Source: Eutypa lata (Eukaryota; Ascomycota; Sordariomycetes; Xylariales; Diatrypaceae). Taken from it: a stretch of DNA of 64,000 bases. Location of the stretch: contig JAKULF010000005.1 of assembly GCA_022661535.1 (NCBI GenBank), positions 186,001 to 250,000 on the forward strand, read 5' to 3'. The notes under the pieces are model-generated. The model made no database searches and had not been told where the DNA came from. It saw only the letters and a list, made by a program, of their open reading frames with translations. Positions 25,801 through 38,206 of the stretch are shown here, in pieces (the first letter of the stretch is position 1; each line of letters opens with the position of its first letter). The position numbers and the translations under genes were made by a program.

Positions 25801-28800
25801 GTCATCCTGAAGCTCCGTGACGAGAACAAGGAAAACTACCTCAAGGTGATCCAGTTGGTTCTTTCTCACAGTCGTGTTTTGAACAAGAACAACCTGATTC
25901 TGGCGGTCCTCGAAGAGTACCGCCCGAATAAGCCTAATGTTGGTAATGTTGGGAAACATTTGAGGGAGGCACTCCACAAACTCACCGAGCTCGAATCGCG
26001 GGGAACTGCGAAGGTCTCTCTCAAGGCTAGAGAAATCCTCATCCAATGTGCTATGCCATCTCTGGACGAGCGCATGGGCCAGATGGAGCACATTCTGCGG
26101 TCCTCGGTCGTTGAGAACAAGTACGGCGAGACTGGCTGGGAACATAGAGAGCCTAGCCTTGATATCATCAAGGAAGTCGTAGACTCGAAGTACACAGTCT
26201 TCGACGTGCTAACCTCTTTCTTCTGTCATGATGATGCTTGGGTCTCTATGGCGGCTCTCGAGGTTTACGTGCGCCGAGCTTATCGTGCGTACAACCTAAA
26301 GACCGTGCACTATCACACGGATGAGAACGAGGGCGTCCCTACGTTTATGTCCTGGGACTTCTCTCTTAGAAAGGTCGGGCAGTTCGAGTTTGACATCCCC
26401 ATCGAGACGAACCCTTCCGTTCCCACTACTCCTAAGGAGTTCTCTTTCAACCGTATTCACTCTATTAGCGATATGTCGTACCTGACAAGCAGAACAAACG
26501 AGGAGCCTATTCGGAAGGGCGTGATGATCCCGTGCCGATACATGGACGAGATCGAAGAGTTGTTGTTGAAGGCTTTCGAGGTCCTACCCAAGCACAGAAA
26601 GCGCCCGATTCCCGCTCTCGCTGGTAGGCGTAACACGGGGAGTGGGAAGTCGGACGATTTCGAACTGGCCAACGTCCTCAACGTAGCCATTGTTGACACT
26701 GAGGACGAATCTGACCAGGCGATGCTTGCTAGGGTTAAGTCAATCGTCCATTCATTCAAGGATGATCTACTCTCGCGACGTGTTCGTCGTGTTACCTTCA
26801 TCTGCGGACACAAGGATGCCACCTACCCCGCCTATTACACCTTCCGAGGACCTGAGTATGAGGAGGATGCTACCCTACGTCACATGGAGCCCGCCTTGGC
26901 CTTTCAGCTGGAGCTGGGGCGTCTATCCCTGTTCAAGATCCACCCCGTGTTCACCGAAAATAAGAGTATCTATGTATATGAAGGTATCGGCAAGGCCGTC
27001 GAAACGGACAAGCGGTATTTCACTCGTGCCGTGATCAAGCCCGGACGTCTGAGAGATGACATTCCGACTATTGACTACCTCATTTCTGAGGCTGATCGAG
27101 TCATCAACGATATCTTCGACGCTCTTGAGATTATCGGTAACAACAACTCCGATCTGAACCACATGTTCCTCAACTTTACACCTGTCTTCCAACTCAAGCC
27201 TGAAGATGTCGAGCACTCCCTTCAGGGCTTTGTAGACAGGTTTGGTATACGCGCTTGGCGTCTTCGTGTTTCCCAAGTTGAGATCCGCATTATCTGTACT
27301 GATCCCGTCACTGGGTTGCCGTATCCTCTGCGTGTTATTATTATTAACACTTCGGGATATGTCATCCAGATCGAGATATATGCCGAGAAGAAGTCTGAGC
27401 GGGGTGAGATGGTGTTCCACTCCATCGGTGGCACGACAAAGATTGGATCGCAGCATCTGCTGCCAGTTTCGACCCCATATCCCACCAAGAACTGGCTCCA
27501 ACCCAAGCGATACAAGGCACACCTGTTGGGAACCCAATATGTGTATGACTTCCCTGAATTGTTCCGGCAGGCCATACAAAACAGTTGGGTCAAGGCTGTG
27601 AAGGCACACCCGTCCTTAGCTGAAAAGCAACCCCCCACCGGAGAGTGCATTGATTATAATGAGCTTGTGCTTGATGACGATGACAAGTTAACCGAAGTTG
27701 CTCGCGAACCTGGCACCAATGCCCACGGCATGGTTGGTTGGCTCCTTAAGGCCTACACCCCCGAGTACCCCAAGGGGCGGAAGTTTATTATTGTGGCCAA
27801 CGATATTACCTACAAGATTGGGTCATTTGGTCCCAAGGAAGACCATTTCTTCAACAAGTGCACCGAGATGGCTCGGGCGCTTGGGATTCCGCGCATCTAC
27901 CTCTCGGCTAACTCTGGTGCTCGGCTCGGGTTAGCAGAGGAACTCATCCCCCACTTTAAGGTTGCTTGGAACGATCCCGAGGATCAGTTACGTGGCTTCA
28001 AATACCTTTACCTGGACGAGGAAGGTAAGAAACGACTCGGAAATGACGTCATTACAGAAGAAGTTACCGAGGATGGGGAGAAGCATCACAAGATAACTGC
28101 TGTTGTCGGTGCTGAAGACGGCCTGGGTGTCGAATGTCTGCGGGGCTCCGGTCTTATCGCTGGTGCTACTAGCAAGGCTTATAATGATATCTTCACTGTC
28201 ACCCTCATCACCTGTCGATCTATTGGTAAGTTCAAATTTTCTAACTATTTCCTGCGAATATGTAACTAATATTATTTAGGTATTGGTGCCTATCTTGTTC
28301 GTCTTGGCCAGCGTGCGGTCCAGGTTGAGGGCCAGCCCATCATTCTGACTGGTGCCGGTGCTTTGAACAATCTTCTTGGTCGCGAGGTCTACACCTCCAA
28401 CCTACAACTCGGTGGCACTCAGATCATGTACCGCAATGGTGTGTCACATTTGACCACTAACGATGATTTCGCTGGTGTCTCTAAGATCGTTGAATGGCTC
28501 TCTTTCGTACCTGCTCAACGGGGATTGCCTGTTCCTATCGCCCCTAGTATCGATACTTGGGACCGCGACAACATCTACACCCCTCCTGGCAAGCAGCCCT
28601 ACGACGTCAGGTGGCTCATTGGCGGCAAGGAAGATGAAGATGGTTTCCAACCTGGCCTCTTCGATAAGAACTCCTTCGTTGAAACGTTGGGTGGATGGGC
28701 TCGCACCGTTGTTGTTGGTCGTGCTCGCCTTGGTGGCATCCCTATGGGTGTCATCGCTGTTGAGACGAGAACGGTAGAGAATATCACTCCCGCAGACCCC

Positions 28801-29796
28801 GCGAACCCCGACTCCGTTGAGCAAGTCTCGAACGAGGCTGGTGGTGTCTGGTATCCTAACTCTGCTTTCAAGACTGCGCAGGCCATCAACGATTTCAACT
28901 ATGGTGAGCAGCTTCCTCTGATGATCCTTGCCAACTGGAGAGGTTTCTCTGGTGGCCAGCGCGACATGTACAACGAGGTCTTGAAGTATGGCTCCTACAT
29001 CGTCGATGCCCTCGTCAAGTTCGAGCAACCCATCTTTGTCTACATCCCACCATTTGGCGAGCTACGCGGTGGATCATGGGTGGTTGTCGACCCAACTATC
29101 AACCCTGTCGCTATGGAGATGTACGCTGATGTCGACTCTCGCGCTGGTGTTCTTGAGCCTGAGGGTATCATCGGTATCAAGTACAAGAAGGAAAAGCAAC
29201 TGCAAACCATGGCTCGTTTGGACCCCACTTATGCTTCGCTCAAGAAGGAGGCTGCGGACCCGACCCTATCCAAGGAGCAACTCGAAGACGTTAAGGCTAA
29301 GCTAGTTGCTCGTGAGAGGCAACTTCTGCCTATCTATGCCCAGATTAGCTTGCAGTTTGCCGATCTCCACGACCGCGCGGGCCGCATGAAGGCCAAGGGC
29401 ACGATTCGCGAGGTCATCGAGTGGAAGAACGCGCGGCGCTTCTTCTATTGGCGTGTGCGTAGACGCCTCAACGAAGAGTACATCCTCAAGCGCATTTCTG
29501 CGGCTGCCGGCTCATCGACAAGCGACATCGAGAGCCGACGGAACAACCTCCGGTCCCTGGCCGCCTGGACCGGCGTTCCCGACTTCGACCGCAACGATAA
29601 GGATGTGGTTACCTGGTACGAAGAGAACGCGGCGACTGTCGCGGAGAAGGTTGAGCACATCAAGGCCCAGGCCGTCTCGACCAATATGGCGGGTCTGCTA
29701 TCTAGCGATAAGACGTCGGCCCTCAAGGGCCTGAAGGATCTCCTGCATAACTTGCCGATTAGCGAGAGGGAGGATATCCTTAAGTATTTGCAGTGA
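22809..29796 (+). CDS. ACC1: Acetyl-CoA carboxylase, multidomain
   Basis: Four exons (22809-23009, 23078-23343, 23403-28225, 28280-29796) encode 2268 residues, the normal length for the fungal enzyme. It makes malonyl-CoA from acetyl-CoA, bicarbonate and ATP in the cytosol, the committed step of fatty-acid synthesis and the extender supply for polyketides. Biotin carboxylase fills roughly residues 30-560 ([27 protein letters not shown], glycine-rich [10 protein letters not shown]); the biotinylated lysine is Lys740 in [11 protein letters not shown]; a central region follows; the carboxyltransferase halves occupy about 1480-2220 ([27 protein letters not shown], then [11 protein letters not shown] and [17 protein letters not shown]). 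All three introns have consensus GTAAG donors and CAG/TAG acceptors and fall inside conserved motifs that they restore. No neighbour shares its pathway. This is a core housekeeping gene; identification is certain. Confidence 0.98.
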
Positions 29797-31237
29797 GAGA
29801 GAGACTGAGAGAGAGAGGAAGAGAGATGGGATTAGTTACGTGGGAAAAGGGAATATAAAGGTTGGGGGATATGGGAGGGTATGGGGTATGATGATCGATG
29901 GTTTGAAGACTGAACGAATGTATTTTTCTGAGCATGGGCGGGAGACCTACAGACAGATCTTCGTATGTATAAATGTCTTTTTTTAAATTTTTTTTTACAA
30001 CAAACTAGCATCGTGCGTAATGTTTGGGAGGGCATTGGGCTTTGGCGCTTGTTTGTTTGTTTGTTTCATACGATGAATATTAAGTACTTAACAAGTTGGC
30101 TACTTAGTCGATCGCGCGTGTATTATATTACTATCTAGTCCATTCTACCTATATGTGCATAGGTCTCTATCTGAGTACGCGTGCAAGATGGGTTGATGCG
30201 GATTGTGTGAATGCTATTATGAGATATCGAAAATGTCCGACTTGACTGCTTTGGCTGTATGTGTATTGAGATGAATAGTGTGATGTTGAGTTGGTGGTGA
30301 AACCTTGGTATCTATCTATCTGCAAGTTCGTGAGGGCTTCTACAGGCCGTCGGTCCCGCCTCACAAGTGAAGATCGCGACTAGCAAACATCGCGACTTGA
30401 TTCCTAATAAAACCACACCAAGCAAATAATATATTACTATCCCAGAGTTATATCAACCGCCTGTCAAACTTTCCACGTCGTGTCTGTCCCATTTAACCCT
30501 AGATAGGAATAGAGCACGAAGGTCAATGTAACCCTCTACCTACCTACCTAGCCAGCTAAACATCATGTAATATTGATGCAGCGCAACTCTAGACTTTAGC
30601 CACTTTTTAGTCGATGGTAAGGTGGCATTCGTATTCAATTCTTAACGAGACAAGCAGCAAAGAAGGAAGAAAGGAAGGAAGGTGGGATTCTCGAACGTCT
30701 ATGAGCCGATACAACTACCTCAATGCAACAGTAACTCGTTCATTGTTGCTTAGGGTTACATATCTCCGTAGTACTCTAGGTACTTATGCAAGCGACAGGA
30801 TGCTGTTACATTTCGATATTGTCGGCCGATGCGAAGACCCCGCGCGATCAAGCCGGGCCGTTCGTCCCTACCCTGGCTAGCTCTATCCCAGCCTCTCTTT
30901 CTCATCCCAGGGACGCTGCGCTGCTTGCATCATCGGCTGAAGCGGAAGGATGAATGAATGGTAGGTCGGCCGCATTTAGAAATGAGATTATCATCCGATG
31001 TAAGCGAACAAGAGGTTCCGTTCGTATATACTGGGTGCACCGAGGTCAATTGGCCCTCCGGTCTGCCCCTCTTCGTATTGCGCGGAAGATAATAATTAAC
31101 CTTTCGCAGTTTAGGAAGTCATTCACTCGCCTTCCTTACTTAGCTAGACCTTGAAACATACTGGCGGAATTATATTTCTAATAAATTAGCATCCACGTAA
31201 ATTACAGATATAGGGATTACCTACCTAACTAGCGACT
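29797..31237. other. Intergenic region with simple repeats
   Basis: About 1.4 kb between ACC1 and the next gene on the same strand. A GAGA-rich patch follows the ACC1 stop, (GTTT)4 lies at about 30051-30066, a run ACCTACCTACCTAGCC near 30539 and ACCTACCT near 31221. No gene seen. Confidence 0.4.
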
Positions 31238-32101
31238 ATGCAACTTCAGCGCATCAATCCAGTAACCACCACGGCCGCCATCGGCCTCATAATCGGGTTG
31301 AACGCCGTTGCTGCCGCCGCCGCCGTAGTCTCCGGCCCGCCCACGACCCACAATCAACAACGGGGCGGAGGTGATGACCCGCACTTCATATACGACCGGG
31401 CATATCGGCTCCGCGTCGTCGTGAACGACAAATACGACCCGTCATCATACGACGCCGTAGACGACGTCCTACCGCCTCTGACGCCCGATTCCGACGATTA
31501 CACCAAGAACCGACACTACTGGTTCGGATACCAACGCTCCACGCGCACGCACGGACGACGCAACATCGCTATCGCGTTTGCGCCTTCTTTTCACGACTAC
31601 GACGATGACGATGATGAATACAACAAAACCCCACTCGCAGAAGTCCCCATCTTCTACGAGCAGATCTGGCGCCAGAACGAGCACAGCTCGACCTGGGCGG
31701 CCTACACGGACCACGAGGTCTGGCGCCGCCTGACGTGGGACGCGCAGGACGGCGACGAGTTCGACCGCGACTACCCGCGGGAGCACCACGTCTTCATAGC
31801 GGCGGAGGGCGACCTGGCCACGGGGTCGCCCGCCCCGCGGGACCCGCCCGACGTCATGCTGGCGCCGGGCACGTTCCTGGCGTGCGCGGGGCGGGAGTAC
31901 GAGGGGACCGAAGTCACGGCCATCCGGTGGGCGTTTGATCTCTTGAACGAGACGCTACCCGGGGCGTTTCCCCGGCGCTGCGTTCCCGTTAAGTTGGAGA
32001 GTCGCTGTGCGCGATTGGAGGTGCCGAGGTTTAATCGCACGTGGAATCATGAGGAGATCTTGGAGATTCCGTGCGTTAAGGGGGTGGGGGAGTGGTATTG
32101 A
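31238..32101 (+). CDS. Secreted acidic protein of unknown function
   Basis: A single-exon gene of 287 residues with an ATG start. The first ~32 residues form a signal peptide or signal anchor (hydrophobic IGLIIGLNAVAAAAAVV). The mature part is rich in Asp, Tyr and Arg, with an acidic run DYDDDDDEY near residue 125, four cysteines in the C-terminal third (LACAG, RRCVP, SRCAR, IPCVK) that could form two disulfides, and N-glycosylation sequons NET and NRT. It ends in GEWY. I do not recognise a family and see no catalytic motif. GC content climbs strongly in the second half. It stands alone between ACC1 and an ankyrin gene. Secretion and disulfides are inferences; a small extracellular or wall-associated protein is the most that can be said. 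Confidence 0.7.
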   Translation: MQLQRINPVTTTAAIGLIIGLNAVAAAAAVVSGPPTTHNQQRGGGDDPHFIYDRAYRLRVVVNDKYDPSSYDAVDDVLPPLTPDSDDYTKNRHYWFGYQRSTRTHGRRNIAIAFAPSFHDYDDDDDEYNKTPLAEVPIFYEQIWRQNEHSSTWAAYTDHEVWRRLTWDAQDGDEFDRDYPREHHVFIAAEGDLATGSPAPRDPPDVMLAPGTFLACAGREYEGTEVTAIRWAFDLLNETLPGAFPRRCVPVKLESRCARLEVPRFNRTWNHEEILEIPCVKGVGEWY

Positions 32102-32108
32102 GGTGGTG

Positions 32109-32111
<3 letters not shown>

Positions 32112-32141
<30 letters not shown>
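32112..32141 (+). repeat. (TG)15 microsatellite
   Basis: Thirty bases of perfect TG dinucleotide repeat, 11 bases after the stop codon of the secreted acidic protein gene, so probably in its 3' untranslated region. Confidence 0.97.
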
Positions 32142-32143
<2 letters not shown>

Positions 32144-32374
32144 TGTGTTCGTAACTATAAGTTGAAGTTGGAAATAAATTCCTAGTATTGCATGCGAGGT
32201 CTAAACTTGTCCTACCCCTGAACTGGGGTGCAGGGACATCACCAGCGCATGGGTTTCTATTAGCGCATACTATCTAGCTACTTATCTATAAACAGTAGAC
32301 ATTAGTGCGATCTATCTTTATTTACTTATCTCGGCATCGTCTTACTAACTATATAAATTTCACCTCTTCCTCTC

Positions 32375-33732
32375 TCATGTCTTCGCTTTGGTTCTTACCA
32401 CAATGCCGCCACCCTTCCTGTCTTTGGTCCTGCGCGTCGCCATTCCTGCCCTTTGTCTTCTAGCGACTCCTGGCTTGGTCCCCTTCCCCTTGACTTCCAT
32501 CTTACGTTTCTGCTTCGCCTCCTTGAGCGCACTGACGCAGGCATCGTGCTTCCCCTCCTCGGCCAGCTGCAGCGGCGTCCGTCCACCGCCATCCAGCTCC
32601 TTCGTTTTGACTCCGACTGCAAGGAGCTTCTTCACTGACTCGACGTCGCCCCGCGTCGCCGCGATGTGAAGCGCCGTGTTATCCCATTTGTCTTTGGCAT
32701 CGACGACCTTTTTGCACCCTTTCTCATTGAGTAGAAAGCTCAGTGTACCGAGAGCCCTACCCGCTGCAGCCTGGTGAAGGGGCGTCCTCCCGTCCTTGTT
32801 GCTTGCCTGCAGGAGCCCGGCCCACTTCTTGTTCTGGGCCTGCTCCCTTTTCCGAGCGGATCGCTTCCTGAGGTCTTCGTTGTTGTCAGCTGGGACCTGA
32901 GACCCGGGAGGCGGGCCCACGGCGTGCGCCTTGATGGCCCGCAGCGTCTGCGTCGCGTCCTTGTGGGCAGCAATGTGGATGGCCGAATTGCTCGTGTTCG
33001 GAGTCCCCTTGCCTAGGTTGGCGCCCTGGCGTAGTAGCAGCTTCGTCAGCGCTAGGTTCTCGTCGCTCTCGCAGCTGTTGCATAGAGAGGTGTGGCCGTC
33101 GGGGCAGGGAGTATCGACGTATTCGCCTCTTTCCAGTAGCCTTCTCGTGAACTCCGGCGTATTTGTGGGGATCACGTTCGCGCGAACGGGGGCTCGACGG
33201 GGCTGCAGGGCTTCGATTTTGTCGAGCGTCATGTCGGAGTTCTCGATCAGCTGGGATAGAAAATGTCTGTTATAGGCAGTGCGGATTGTCAGGATCTCCA
33301 ATGATGGCAGTAAAAGCGAATAGGACGTAACGAGGCGGATGCTGACAAGAAAAGAACTTACATGGAGATATCCCCGGTGATGCTCAGCAACTCGGCGCGG
33401 TGGTTCAGGAGCGTCCCGCGAACCTCGACGGCTTTCTCCGGCGAGAGCACCGCGGCGACTGCGCGCTTCGCCCGTGAGTTCAGCTCCTTGGCCGTCTCGT
33501 CTGCGGCCGTGACCGCGTTCTGACATTGCTCGCATGCCCTGCCGAGCCGTTGCCGTAAATCGAAGGGTAGCCTGTGGCGCAATTCCCGAAGCTTGTCCTT
33601 GAGCGCGAAGATCTGCTCCGACATGGACTGGGCATCGCTGGCCACCTTCTTGCCCTCTTTTCCTAACTTCGAGTAGTTCTGGGTGAGCTCGATGACTTTG
33701 GTGCCCAATGTGAGTAGCATTCCGGCAGACAT
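32375..33732 (-). CDS. Ankyrin-repeat protein with helical N-terminus
   Basis: Two exons (33732-33362, 33266-32375) joined by a 95-nt GTAAGT/CAG intron encode 420 residues. Residues 1-125 are predicted mostly helical, with heptad-like LKDKLRELRHRL and a KELNSRAKRAVAAVL segment, similar in style to the N-terminal signalling domains of fungal STAND/NLR-like proteins. Ankyrin units follow: DGHTSLCNSCESD...LALTKLLLRQGA, SAIHIAAHKDATQTLRAI, DGRTPLHQAAAGRALGTLSFLL, DNTALHIAATRGDVESVKKLLAVG and GRTPLQLAEEGKHDACVSAL. The last ~45 residues are very basic (Lys/Arg-rich) and could bind nucleic acid or act as a nuclear signal. Function is presumably protein-protein binding; no enzyme domain is present. 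A role in self/non-self sensing is inference from architecture only. Confidence 0.82.
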
Positions 33733-35250
33733 GGTGGTGGAAGTATGGAGGATTTCGTAGTGTAAATCGAAGGTGGATCGGGGATTAAAGGAGGCGGGTC
33801 ATGAACTCGCGATAGGAGGGCTTAGGGTGAAGGCAGATCCGAAATAATCTGTAATATCTGAAGTCTTCCTATAAAGAATGGTATATACTAAAGAAATCTA
33901 CTAGGAAGGGCAACATTCGGCCATCAAATCCGCACTTAAATACATTTCTCATTGCTATCCTGTACATGTTCTCTAGTTACGTAGTCGCCCAGCAGGCACA
34001 TAGGCCATGCCATAGAGCTGTCTAGAGCGTTCCATGAATACACAGCCTCACAGTCCAGCTACGTATAACGCTGTGATATATATCTAAATGAGGGTCACCG
34101 CCGCTTGTTCTTGGGGGGAACTGGCTGGCTGACTGACTATCTAGATAGTTAGATTTTGGCGGGGTAAATGGTTCGCAGGGTACTTCGTGCTTTCTGACAA
34201 GGCAATCCGCGGGGTATATTTACAAGGGTCTCGGCTTGCTCCCGGGCGTGGCGCAGTTCTGCAAGTTAGGTGATATGGAGTATGACCTACCAGCCTACCA
34301 AATAACTTACCGTATACTGATGCTCGGTGCTGACGTAGGTGCGCTTTCAATCCTCAAAATCAGGTTTTAACGTCTGTCCTAGGGATAATGCAGACATTGC
34401 GCATACTCCCGGCACCGATATTCAGGGGCAGTTATTGCGGTTACCGTACCCTAGATCTGTGACTCCACAGCCCCCTTGACCTTTCGCGTTGTAGCACTAC
34501 TTTGATCATGGCGCAATCAGTTTATCTTCTCTCCTCCTTGGATATATTTCCGTAAGCATTTCTTAGATAACCAATTCATGTAGGCGGAGTGAGTCCTAGG
34601 TGAATACATAAGATACGAGGATGGCTTTCGTTATGCGGAACATAATTCTCGAGAGTATTGGTTCTGCCTACGGGTGGCAAAAATGTTCCCAACAGCACTT
34701 TTCAGTAATTATACCTAACTAAGTAACATCTGATTATTGCACGATCACTGGTGGCCTTGGTTTTCATTGGTTACCTAGCCACTGGTTCTACGAAGGGAAT
34801 GAACCACAACAGCCAAGCAGGATAATGATTTAAGATTGATGTAACTATTGGTGCAAGGCTACAGTTAAGAATAGTTGAGTCATTGAGTCACGACTAAGAA
34901 TAGATGACACCCTGCCTTCGCTACTAACGCTGTTCATCAACTTCTTTCAGAACTTCCAACTCTATTATTGGAATGTTCTGAGTTCCTGTTGGACGAGTAT
35001 GCATGCCATTGCAACGCTCTGGCCCATGCGCAAAAGGAACGTTTGAAAATGGATCTACCTCAACGTGCTCTCCTACGAAGGAATGTACCACGTGTTGGAA
35101 TTATGGGTTGGACCGTGACGGTGGAATGATTGTTATTTCCCGCAGATCTTCTTTTTGTCCTTTTAACACTATGAATAGTTTGATTAAGATCAGACAACTA
35201 TTATCGTTCTCTCCCGCAGAATACATTTGATTTCTCGAATTGTGAACATC
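33733..35250. other. Divergent intergenic region
   Basis: About 1.5 kb between the ankyrin gene (-) and the peptidase gene (+), containing both promoters. No gene, repeat array or RNA gene recognised. The frame that reads upstream of the peptidase ATG has no earlier in-frame ATG of interest. Confidence 0.4.
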
Positions 35251-37630
35251 ATGGCTCCAACCGAGAACCCGAATTCCCCGCCCCCGGGTGCTACCGTCCA
35301 TCAGCTTGTCGTGAAGCCGGCCTTTGACGCTCTTGAGCTACGGGAGAAGTTCTACGCGCACCATCTTGCCCGAGCAGCATGGCATGGAAGCCGTATTGTC
35401 ATGCGTCAGGTGTCGCCAGAAAGTCCAAAGATTTTCGACTTCATCATGGACCTCTATGACGCTTGTAAGGGCCAATGGGCCATTTTGGTAGACGAATGTG
35501 GCATCACGCCTGAAGAACTTGCATCCTTTCTGGAGTATTCTGCCACGTTCCTATGCAACTTGGGTAATTTTTATGTAAGATGCCAAACTATAGCTAGTGT
35601 CAATTAGCATTTAACCATACATAGGGCGAAGGTAATCAGAAGTTCGTCCCTAACCTAACTCCCGACGCCTTGCGAAATATTGCATCTATATCTCCAAACA
35701 CGAAGATTAGTTTATCGAATATCATCGGCCCGCTATTGGCAACTCAACCATCCAGCCTTGGATACCCTAGCATTAACGCGCAGTCGAGCTATTATCCTGG
35801 TACTGAACCCATTTCTCAAGAGGAGGTCACTAAAGTATCGGATGTCATGAAGAAACACACCATCGAGCCAGAGAATACTCGGATTCAGAAAGTGCTACAA
35901 AATGGCAAGCGTATCTACCACCTATTGCAGGCTTCTGAGGAGAACGATCCACCCCCTGACGCTGGTAACGATCTAAAAGAACTTGCAAAGGACATATTTC
36001 TCATCAGAGGCGATCACTGCCAAGAATTGTCAAAGGTCTGCTCCGCTCTGGAGAAAGCTAAAGAATATGCAACCGACCCTAAGAAAACCGAGTTTCTGAC
36101 GCATTACATCACACATTTTCGCACTGGTCGCCTGGAAGCTTTCTGGGAGTCGCAGAAAGTATGGGTGGAAGATAGATCTGCAAGAGTAGAGAATTTGATT
36201 GGGTTCATCGAGTCTTACCGTGACCCGGCTGGCATAAGGTCGGAGTGGGAGGCTATGGTAGGGATCGCTGATCCAGATGAGACGTCGAAGTTGAAACGTT
36301 TTGTCGAAAGCTCGACAGACTTTATTCGACAACTTCCTTGGGCTGTCGAAGGTGTGAATGACGGCAAAGGACCTTTTGAGAATAACCAATTCCAGGCTCC
36401 TGACTTCACAAGTGTCCATGGTAAGTCTCTTACCTCGCATTACACATATATATATATACATACATGTGCTGATCTACCTAGCGCTGGCTGTATGTGGCAG
36501 CGTGGTCTTCGAAGCGGCTAATCTTCCCAATGTGAGTATAAACACATAATCTTCAATAAATAAAAGGCGTCTCGTTAATTGGTTTAGAACAACACCATTC
36601 GGGAAACTTGTGGCTTCAAGAACATCGTTCTCGCGAATCGTCTCAGCGTCAATAACAACCCCAAGCTACCATGCTACTGGGTCAATCAATCAGAGCTGAA
36701 TCATTTCAAGAACAGTACACACATAGTTAGGTTCATCACCACGGCTATTCACGAGCTGATCGGTCACGGATCTGGTAAACTACTCAGCGAAACCACGCCA
36801 GGACACTACAACTTCGACAAGCAGAACCCACCAATCAGCCCGTTAACCGGGAAAGCCATAAATTCACATTATTTGCCCGGCCAGACATGGACAAATGTCT
36901 TTGGAAGTTTGTCGGGAACAGTAGAAGAATGCCGTGCTATCCTTGTTTCGGAGTATCTCATGGACAATATGGACTTATTGGGGATTTTCGGCTACACTGA
37001 TAGTAGTGACATCACGGCCGACGATCGTAAGTCTACCCACGACGGGCATGCACACTTCACTAACCCTTTAAACTAGTTCTTTACACCACGTATCTCAACA
37101 TTGGCGTCGATGGTCTTCAAGCTCTTGAGCATTACAACTTCCAAGATCAGACTTGGGGCCAAGTACACCACCAAGTATGTATACTTTCCTTTCCCTTCCA
37201 CTTATCCTACAAAACATTCTCAAAGGATCTAACTCCTACCAAGGCTCATTTCTCTATCCTCAAACATCTCCTCCAAGATGGCAATGGAGTCATCGGCATC
37301 TCCCACGATCCCGTGACCTCCAAGCTCAAGGTTAATATCGACCGCACCAAGATCCTTTCCGATGGAAAACCATCCCTGGGTCGTTACCTATGCCGTCTAC
37401 ACATCTGGCGCTGCACCGCGGATGTCTCCTCTTGCAAGCAGTTCTACGAACCCATGTGCGCTGTTGATGGTAAGTACGAGGAGTGGCGAAAGATTGTGTG
37501 TTCCAAGCCGAAGCCAAGGTGGAAGTTCGTGCAGCCGAACACCATTGTGAAGGGAGAGACCGTGGAGATGAAGGTTTATGAAGAGAGTAATGAGGGAATA
37601 ATCCAGTCTTGGGCTGAAAGGGGTGTCTGA
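35251..37630 (+). CDS. Dipeptidyl-peptidase III (peptidase family M49)
   Basis: Six exons (35251-35574, 35625-36420, 36482-36531, 36588-37026, 37077-37174, 37244-37630) give 697 residues, the normal family length. It is a zinc exopeptidase that removes dipeptides from the N-terminus of short peptides, mainly in the cytosol. The family signature HELIGH is at 445-450 (zinc His445 and His450, catalytic Glu446), and the second signature EECRA at 503-507 supplies zinc ligand Glu504; the usual acidic residue closing that motif is Ile here. Other landmarks are NFYGEGNQKFVPNL, VVFEAANLPN, TTYLNIG and WGQVHHQAHFSILKHLL. Each intron has a GT-AG pair and restores conserved sequence. No signal peptide. 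The N-terminus is short and proline-rich. Identification is firm; the physiological substrate is unknown. Confidence 0.93.
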
Positions 37631-38206
37631 AGATTATGATGTCTCGTAGTTGTCTGGATGAAAACTAACAGTTTGGACATGGGAGAAGTGTGATCAATAA
37701 TGGAGTTACATAAAGTCTTTGGAATATTTATGATGTTTTCCATTACTTCTTACGGTCAAAATATTAGTACCCAGTGATCATATTATATCCTCCTGCCTTT
37801 CCAAACACGACTATCCACATGTTTTACTTCAAAACAGGAAGGTCAGCCTCTCAAATCAACTATTTCCCCATCATAATATGGCGCCGGTAGCAATATTTAG
37901 ACAGCTTGAATACACCGCGTGCATGCTGAACGCCACTGGTGACAAATGAACGTCCCAGACAACTTATTTAAGAGTAGTGCTAATGGCACCTTACTTTCTC
38001 CTAAGGGAATTCAATATTATAACGTTAATAAGAGTTATCCAGTCTTCATATGTACATCCTACAATTACCCTTTAACCCAACGCACCTTTTATATTCACTT
38101 CCTACACCCACCTATCCTTACATTGTTTGTGGCCCAAAAATACAGCCGGTACATGGTCTATGGCCACAAGCAATTGTTTCTCCAATCCAGTTCGAACATA
38201 TATCAT
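37631..38206. other. Convergent intergenic spacer
   Basis: AT-rich sequence between the 3' ends of the peptidase gene (+) and the zinc-finger gene (-). No feature recognised beyond expected 3' untranslated regions. Confidence 0.4.

Noticed and set aside
26923..27650. Long antisense open frames opposite ACC1 (also 24577-24966, 28444-29028)
   Set aside because: They mirror the codon bias of a long, well-conserved gene and have no family features of their own.
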